Assembly (NCBI GenBank): GCA_905221605.1
Contig: CAJNDS010002839.1
Span: 20,001-84,000, forward strand
Length of the DNA stretch: 64,000 bases
Source of the DNA: Symbiodinium natans
Taxonomy: Eukaryota; Sar; Dinophyceae; Suessiales; Symbiodiniaceae
Reading direction: 5' to 3'
Shown: piece after piece, positions 57,331-64,000 of the stretch
How positions within the stretch are numbered: position 1 is the stretch's first letter
How the letters are laid out: each line of letters starts with the position of its first letter
Notes under the pieces: generated by a model
Told to the model about the DNA's origin: nothing
Seen by the model: only the letters and a program-made list of their open reading frames with translations
Database searches by the model: none
Translations under genes and position numbers: made by a program

Positions 57331-57400
57331 TTCTCTTTGTTTCGAAAGGCATACGCACATGCCCCTTCTCTTTGTTTCGAGAGGCATACGCACATGCCCG
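57331..57400. repeat. 35-bp tandem duplication
   Basis: TTCTCTTTGTTTCGAAAGGC plus ATACGCACATGCCC is followed directly by a copy with one substitution (GAGAGG for GAAAGG). Confidence 0.9.
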
Positions 57401-57422
57401 CTTCATCCATTTCTGTTCAACA

Positions 57423-57745
57423 ATAAACACACAATGCACGGGGTTGGGCCCCCCACCCCCCCCCCCCCCCACCATTTGCAAACACAATGCTCGCATGACG
57501 GGTTTGGAGGGTATTTGCGCGTTCTTCATCGAATGATCTTCTTGATACAAAGCAGCCTTGCACGGCTCAAAAAACGCGGGGGGGAGGGTGGCCTGGGAGG
57601 GGGGCCTGACTGCCCCAAACACAATGCTTGCATGACGGGTTTGGATTTGGAGGGGGTTCGTATGTTCTTCATGGCATTGTCTTCTTCATAAGAAAGCTTG
57701 CATGGCCACAAGAATGAATAAACCACGCCGGGAGGGGGGGCTCTT
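57423..57745. repeat. Degenerate ~138-bp duplication with poly-C/G runs
   Basis: ACACAATGCTCGCATGACGG near 57482 recurs as ACACAATGCTTGCATGACGG near 57620. Each is followed by TTGGAGG, a GTTCTTCAT segment, a CTTGCA(C/T)GGC segment and a G-rich run. A third, partial copy starts near 57430 before a run of about 15 C. Confidence 0.75.
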
Positions 57746-57799
57746 TGTTCTTCTTTTTGCTTAAGCATCTACTGTTGTCGTTAGCCTCGCATTCCACCG

Positions 57800-58600
57800 T
57801 TCATTTGTTGCTTTGTCGTTGCTTCTTTCGGTACGTACTTGTTTTATGCAAGTTGTTTCTCCCTTGAATTAGGTGGTTATTCACTTCTTTCTTTCTCCTT
57901 ATGCATTTCATTAGATATGTGTATATATGTGTGATGTTCTTTATCTTAGTATCGTTCGCCATTTCGTTTTTATGTATATATGTCTTTTCTTTCTTTGTCT
58001 TTCTGTCTCTCTCTCTATGCAAGTACTCATGTAGCTACAGTTGCTTGCTTTTTTTTGTTCTTTCTTGCGGCATTTCTCTCTCAATTTCTTCCTGAAGATA
58101 CATAGTTGTGTGTCTGTGTGTATTGGCTTTTCCTTGTGCGTGCACGCGGTTGTTGCTTTCTCTGGTTCTTTCCTTCACTGTCTCTGCATTGACCCTACAT
58201 CGCCAGATCTTTGTTTCTCAACTTAGTCGTGACTTGCAATTAGACTTGCTATGTCCTTATTTATTTCGCTGTTTGTGTCTTTCCTTTGTTTCGTTCGTTC
58301 TGTCTGTAATCCTATGTTTCTTTGTTGATCTTTTTTGTTGTATTATTGTTTGGATTTCCGTTCTTTCTGTATTTCTTTCGCTGTGTCTTTCGGTCTTTCG
58401 TTGTTTATTTCCTCGTTCAAATCTTTCTTTTTCACAAGGGCCTCGACTGCACATCTTTCTAAACCTCTATTCCGCTATATTCAAATAAGAAAACCTCTAA
58501 AGGAAATCTCAACTATCTCTGCATTTTCAAGGAAACCCCAATCAAAAAAACTGACCAACAGAGCGCTATGTATTTGGGTGATGCTATTGACGTCATGAGT
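57800..58600. other. T-rich, TTTC-biased island
   Basis: The plus strand is dominated by TTTC, TTTG and TCTC words, far from the composition of neighbouring DNA. Its frames give hydrophobic Phe/Leu/Ser-rich peptides that merely reflect composition. No gene is supported. Confidence 0.6.
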
Positions 58601-59400
58601 AGTGGTGACTTGTTGCCGCCGTCGTGTCTTCACGTATTTGAGCGAAACGTCGCGTCTTCGACCCAAAACCTTGCTCACCCCTACTTTCAATGAATGTCTT
58701 CATCATTTTGTTCACCGTTGTTTTGTACTTCGCCCCCTTCCTCGGCCCGTTCGAATAGCGACAGCCCCCGATCACCTTCTTCTTTCCTCCCCCCCCCCCC
58801 CCAGCTCTCAACATCGGCATTCTTGTTCTGCGTCTCCACCCGCTCTCGGTCTTGCTCCGTTCACGTCTCCTCCGATGTCGCTTGGCAGCAAGTTCTATTC
58901 TCACGTGGCCTGCGCTTCCCCTTCCCCTTCACAACCTCCCTCATCTTGTTGGTGGTGCCCCTGTTGATCCTCGGCATGCCAATATCACGATTTGTGTTGG
59001 TGATCTTCTCCCCCACCCACTCCTTCATCTTCCCCTCCCCTCTGTTTTTGCTCGTCGGTTCCCTCTCCTCTCGCTCTTTGGCCAAATCACGGACTAGCCG
59101 AATGGACCCTCACCGTCCTTGCCTTCATCCTTCTTCCTCCCCCTTGTCTTATCGGGGCTGGTCGGATGTCCTGGACTTTCACCAAGTCCTCCGCCTCCCC
59201 CACTCCATGCACCTGCCATTTCCCCCAGCGCTTGAGCTGGTGTTCTCCACTCTTCCTCCTCCCGAGGCGATGGCATCCGCTGGGCGAACCTCTGCCGGAG
59301 CCCCCCTCCCCCCTCCTCCAAGGCACATGTAGCGCCTCGGACACAAGCCTCCCAGGCGCGCCTGCCTTCTGCAATCTCTTCCGCGCCCTCTCAACTACTT
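58601..59400. other. C-rich pyrimidine tract, no supported gene
   Basis: CTCC/TCCC-rich on the plus strand, including a C run near 58790. Both the 213-codon plus frame at 58694-59332 and the minus frames are compositionally biased and match nothing I know. Confidence 0.45.
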
Positions 59401-59799
59401 TCTTTCTTTCGTTGGGGCCTGAAATCGTGACCCCTTCTGTGCAAGGCATATGCCTTCCTTTCCTTCCATGGGCCACAGTGTAAACACCACGAAGCCTGGC
59501 TGAGCCATGGCGACGACGACGTTTTCGCGACAAGTTTAACTTTTAGTACCCTTTTGTTTGATCCCAGCGATGGGCTCCACACAGAGATGCCAAAGTCGAC
59601 ACGCGGGTTGGTGCAGTGGCTCAAATGGGGTTGATGCGCTGCGGAGAGATGGTTTTTCGGGTGCACGAATGCAGATTGCCAGCCTTTGGAAGCAGGGATC
59701 GCAATGAGGCCAGCATGCAGGATTTGAATTGCGCCAAGTTTGGGGCCTCGTCCATGCAGGAAAATGCTTACCGCTTGAAGTGGCGAAGCACATGTCATA

Positions 59800-60594
59800 A
59801 CTTTGCATGAACGACCGCTTCTGCTCTGGGCTCGCTGCCTGACCTCGGGAGACCTGCCGGCTTCGACAGCTATGAGCGTCAAGATTTCAGGCACATGTTC
59901 GTTTCGCTGGAGTCGTATCTCGACCATGGAATCGCCCTTGCCTTGTCGATCCGAAGCGATAGCAAGTCGCATTCCTCGTGAAGTCGCAGTGCGTCCGCTG
60001 CGTTCACAACGATGTCTCCGAAGGAATTCAAAATTTGCTCCATCCTGGGGATCGACCGAGCGCATGCGCGAGTAGCGTCGCACAGGTCTGTTGTTTTCTT
60101 GGCTATGTGCAGAAGAGCATCCAACCGCCGATGCCAAACCCCATGACTTGCGAGTTGAATCTGAACATCTCCTTGACCAGGGCTCGTAAGTCCAATGCAC
60201 TTCCAGTACCACAACACATCTCATGGGCACTCACAGGCCAGGTCACCGAAAACGTCATGGGCACCACCATTCCAGTCTGACCAGTGGCTGCGGCTTGGGT
60301 ACCTATGGACGCAAACCACTCTCGCACATGGCACGCCCAGAGTTTCATGTGACATCTGTCGAGTTGCCACTGTTGGTGCCGCCGGCATTCGACAGATTGT
60401 TGAGATTGTTCAGATTCTTCGGAGAGGCCTCTCAGCTTATTCTCATCGGATACTGGTGGTGACAGGCAAGTAGCTTCTCCGGTCCGCTCCGCGCAGCCTT
60501 CATCGTGGCAGTTCGACTTAAAGCTCTGCCACCGCCTCAGCTTGAGAAAGGCACAAAATTCGCCGGAGGGCCTGATATCCCGTGTCACAATCAT
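59800..60594 (-). CDS. Unrecognised exons
   Basis: Two minus-strand stretches look coding: about 60210-60103 (LRALVKEMFRFNSQVMGFGI) and about 60095-59900 (KKTTDLCDATRACARSIPRM, VVNAADALRLHEECDLLSL). The first could splice to the second across a short intron. I do not recognise the family. A possible transmembrane stretch lies further up at about 61030 (GIVTTAWLFICNLLLRL). Confidence 0.3.
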
Positions 60595-61149
60595 GCTTCA
60601 AAGGACGGCATCGCATCTTAGGCAAGGACCGTCTGCATGCCTCCTTCGACAGAAGGAGCAGCATCCCTGCAAAAGACGCCCAAGTGTGGCATGAGACATG
60701 CTTTGAATTTGAGGCGGCGGAAGGTGAACACATTGAAGCGTGTGCTAGCTAGCTGCTGGGCATGCCCTGGATTCGCAGTGCTGTGGTGTGAGGCCTTCTT
60801 CTCTTCCTGTGCTGCTTGCGCAGTATCCGCTTGCTCTTCCTTACTTGCAGAGACGGCGCGGGGAACAACAAAGCATGCCCTTCGGATGCGCTTTGGCAAG
60901 ATGCTGATCGCAGGCTGTTCTGCTCCTCGTCTTCCACACCCTCCTGCTGGGTGAGTCTGAGCAGGAGGTTACATATGAACAACCAAGCAGTTGTCACAAT
61001 GCCTGTCAGCTGGCAACAACCCCAGAAGGCACGTAGCTTCACTACGCTTTTTGCAGCATCGCTCAGTCTGTACAAACGCAACACTTGCACACCCTCAAGG
61101 ATCTGTACAACAGAGTCACGTGTTGGACGGCGTCACTGCTTTCGCGAGC

Positions 61150-62774
61150 TCAGTCTGGTGTAGCTCCCAGAATGACTTGCCGGAAGCGGTCATCATCATA
61201 GTCCACGCTTATCCATGTACCGGTACCAGTCTCGAGGACGGATCCCCAGCCCTTTCTGTCTCTGTAGACTCGCACCTCCGCAAACTGACACACGCTCTCA
61301 TCCACAACCGCTGCCATAGCCAACGGATCGTGAAGCTTCTTACCCTCGCCCCGCGAGTAGTTGCTCATGGCTTTGAATAACCTGCTGCTGGGGTGAGTTT
61401 GTTTAAGTTTGCGCATCTTCATCCTCCAGGCGGAATGAATGCTGCCAAGATACAACTGAAGCGCACTGGCTCGTGGTGTGTCAGCCTTCTCTTTTTGAAT
61501 GGCCTCTCGGAAGGCCTCATGCAGCCGGCTGTCGTACACGACCTTCCCACAGAAGGCACACAAGTGCTTCTCCCTTCCGGTCACAAGAATTTCAGTCAAG
61601 CACTACCTCATATTCCGCCCTGAACATCCATGAGTCGATGGCGCGGTGGCAGACGTTCTTGGACACCAGCACCTTTCTGCTGATAGCTTCGCTGGCTAAA
61701 GCAGCATGTGCTGCTGCCTGATTGCCTCGGCATCTTGCCTAAACGGCACATACTCCCCCTCAATGATTTTGACTTGCCAACCGTAAATGCCATGGTGTTG
61801 TGACTATGTTCCACTGTCAACTACTGTCCACTCCGGCCGCGACCATTGAAGTTCCAGGTTTCACACGAGGATTTCCCCGCGAACTTCCTTGCTGGCAAAG
61901 GCATCTTTAGCGCCGCTAAGTCCCGCGTGGCCACCACATATCCGACTGCGGATTCTGCAGATTGAAAAGCATTGTAGGGCACTTTGAAACACCAAGGCGC
62001 TCCATCTGCAAGTGCTTTGGCACGACGCCCTCACCAGCGAAGCCTCCCTGCGCCACCCACCGTCCGAGGGTCAGACCTCCCAGCTCCAGCGCCGCTCCCA
62101 GGTTGTGTAATGGGCCTGCAAGGAACCCTTGGCAGAAAACAGCTTCATGGCACCACGCTTGCACTGCCTCCGGTGAGAAGCGTCGTGTTGGCATCGCAGC
62201 ACTCTATCAACACTTGCGTGGCAGTCTCGATGGCTGCATCTGCAGGGAAGGAACAATCATGAACCGGATGTCAAGCTCTAAGCTCTTTCACCAGACGAAC
62301 GCCTCGCAGAACTGCCTCCGGAACCTTGCCAAAGCTGTCATAGAACTTGCCCCGAATGCACTTCTTGTCCGCATTCTTGGGCCATTCTTGTGCGCCCACT
62401 CGCACGTCACTTAACTTCAGCTCTTGCAGTATCCAGAGCACCAAGGCGACCTGCTCAGCAGCACCTCAGGCAAAGACATGGAGGGGCATCTGAGCCAAGG
62501 CACTTACGACAATTCTTGTCACCTTGGAAGGCTCCCACCCCGTCTGCCGAGACATGCCCGAGACCCACGCCTGGAGTGATAGTCACCTCAGCTCCCAGGA
62601 TCACGCTGCGGACCCCGCTGTTGGCCTTGCTCCGAATCTAAAGTCGGGCAGCTACGCGAAAGAAGCGTGGGCATCTGAGGCCAGAACGGCCCGGAGGTTG
62701 ACTCTCGGATTTGCTACAAGCAGAAGCAATGTGAGCACATCGTCGGGATCGCCGGTTTCCATATCGAAAACCAC
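61150..62774 (-). CDS. Inosine/uridine-preferring nucleoside hydrolase
   Basis: Exon 62688-62774 encodes VVFDMETGDPDDVLTLLLLV, the N-terminal Asp cluster that binds calcium and ribose. A probable 16-nt exon, 62571-62586, encodes VTITP plus one base; the next, 62464 to about 62277, continues QVALVLWILQELKLSDVRVG. Then come about 62240-62175 (AAIETATQVLIECCD, TTLLTG), 62115 to about 61940 (PLHNLGAALELGGLTLG, AQGGFAGEGVVP, CPTMLFN), about 61720-61610 (KVLVSKNVCHRAI) and 61599 to the stop at 61150 (KKLHDPLAMAAVVDES, with the active-site His-Asp; VYRDRKGWGSVLETG). These follow the eukaryotic nucleoside hydrolase order throughout. The enzyme cleaves purine or pyrimidine ribonucleosides to base and ribose for salvage. 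A CAFCGKVV insert precedes the HDP motif. No start codon exon was identified upstream of 62774. Confidence 0.85.
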
Positions 62775-63632
62775 CTTTGAAGGGCTCACGCACCAAACCA
62801 GATGCTCGACCTCTTCAAGCAACCCCCCCCCAGGCCCCCAGGCGGCAAAAACCGAGTCTCTAAAAAGGACTCACCTCATTGTACACCACTGGTTGCATCA
62901 CAACATCTTCATGCGCAGGCTGCGAGGAACTCTGGGGCGACATGTTTGGGGGCCAGCCTCCAGTCTTGAACATGCCTCTCCGATGTCGTCTCTGCCTTGG
63001 GCTCTTGCTTTCTAGATGATCTTGCAGCTTGAAATGGCGCCAACGGTGCGAGCTCGGGCATGACTTTGTGTCAACGCGGGCAGCGCTGGTCGGACAAACA
63101 GAATAAAGTCCCTTGAGATCGAAACCCTGACAAGCCCAGAATACGAACTGCACAGAAGCCAGCTGCTGAAGAGACTGCTATGATGCGGCCGCGCGTTTAC
63201 CTAAACTGATAGTTCTGGACGAGCGTGAGAGCCCCGAAGAAAGAAAGTGATTGGGAGTGAGTCACATGTAAAAGTGCGGATGAGGGGCCAGAAACAGCCG
63301 GCGGAGGGGCAGGCCGGGAAGGCTCAGAAGGAGCGTAGCCCTCCAGCTGCGAGAAAAAACGGACAATGAAGGTAGTGAAGCCCAAGAGCATATGAAACAT
63401 ACATGGCCACATAGTTCAGATCGTTTCATCATTGTTTTCTGCCTCTCCAAAAACGCTCCGTGGCCCCCAGGGCCTCCTTGGCCTCGGTGTTTCCGCTTCG
63501 CTGCCAGCGCCTTCGCCGGCCTCGCGCGGCAGCAGGAATCGAAGGTGGCTTGAGAGGCAGATGTGGAGGCAAAAAACAAAAACAATATAAAAAGAGAGAG
63601 AGAGAGAGAAAAAAAAAAAAGAGAGAGAGAGG

Positions 63633-63664
<32 letters not shown>

Positions 63665-64000
63665 GGGAGGGAGGGAGGGAGGATGGCAGAAAACCGCTCC
63701 GAAGTCACCGAGCTCCGACATGCTCTCACCATCGTCTTCCCCTCTCGCTTCATCACCTTCATCTGCCGGGCGAGGCCGCTCGGCCGCCATCTCCGCCATG
63801 AAGGAGATAAGGGGAACGGACTATGAGGAAACAATGTCTGCTTTGAAAACGCTGCAGCCTAAATGCTCGAGCATCCGGTGCATGTCGACATGGAAAAGTA
63901 GATAAGATACCAGACCTGTCCCACAGCTACAGATGTCACTGCAGGCCCTCTGTCCTCCACAGCTTGCTGAGCTGCGATTGCTTCAGTTTCTATCCTGCGT
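62775..64000. other. No recognised gene
   Basis: The upstream part of the nucleoside hydrolase gene should lie here, but I could not identify it. The minus frame 62860-63153 contains PPNMSPQSSSQPAHEDVV, which may be a coding piece. Confidence 0.35.
63591..63683. repeat. (GA)n / (GGGA)n microsatellite
   Basis: GA units broken by a run of A, then AGGG units. Both strands show spurious long frames across it. Confidence 0.9.

Noticed and set aside
58694-59332. A 212-residue plus-strand frame rich in Ser, Pro and Leu
   Set aside because: It is explained by pyrimidine-rich composition and resembles no family.
63262-63834. Long frames on both strands across 63.3-63.8 kb
   Set aside because: They run through a GA/TC microsatellite that encodes Glu-Arg or Ser-Leu runs in several frames.
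1-64000. Bacterial or phage origin, CRISPR arrays, tRNA genes
   Set aside because: Genes are split by introns, no operon-like spacing is seen, no short regularly spaced palindromic repeats occur, and no tRNA-like TTCGANTC arm with a matching acceptor stem was found.

Overview
The window looks like nuclear DNA of a dinoflagellate, most likely of the Symbiodiniaceae/Suessiales type. The evidence is: protein-coding exons split by short introns; GC-AG and GA-AG splice sites beside GT-AG; decayed copies of the dinoflagellate spliced-leader 3' end (GGCTCAAG-like) in front of a retroposed pseudogene; an ankyrin/ion-channel exon family that I associate with dinoflagellates; and every gene I can identify lying on the minus strand, as expected of unidirectional dinoflagellate gene blocks. 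There are no bacterial operons, RNA genes or CRISPR arrays that I can support.

Layout. 1-8.1 kb: mostly unassigned, with a minisatellite at 2.4 kb and probable exons of an unknown gene at 3.0-4.0 kb. 8.1-13.3 kb: a zinc-finger/ankyrin/EF-hand/HECT ubiquitin ligase gene, with a possible WWE segment beyond it. 13.7-16.5 kb: a complete four-exon arylsulfatase-K-like gene, including an 87-nt exon. 16.5-27.4 kb: sparse, with a possible AP2-like exon (21 kb) and a poly(A)-polymerase-type nucleotidyltransferase (22.3-24.2 kb). 27.4-29.2 kb: an intronless nitrile hydratase with beta and alpha subunits fused. 30.0-39.9 kb: two adjoining tandem arrays, one of ~1.08-kb units and one of exact 1,592-bp units, the second broken by an AT-rich insertion with nested inverted repeats. 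40.9-41.9 kb: S-formylglutathione hydrolase. 44.1-44.9 kb: a two-domain SRCR protein. 46.1-46.8 kb: a coiled-coil gene. 49.3-55.6 kb: a many-exon ankyrin/cation-channel gene whose large intron holds a dead, intronless glutamate 5-kinase copy. 57.8-59.4 kb: pyrimidine-rich, compositionally odd DNA. 61.1-62.8 kb: an inosine/uridine-type nucleoside hydrolase with a probable 16-nt micro-exon.

The genes do not form one pathway; they are a mixed housekeeping, signalling and catabolic set. The most informative signals are about genome evolution: introns flanked by short direct repeats, two introns in neighbouring genes that look like copies of one element (an introner), mRNA-derived gene copies with relic spliced leaders, and very recent kilobase-scale tandem duplication. 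All splice junctions were inferred by eye from reading frame and family similarity.
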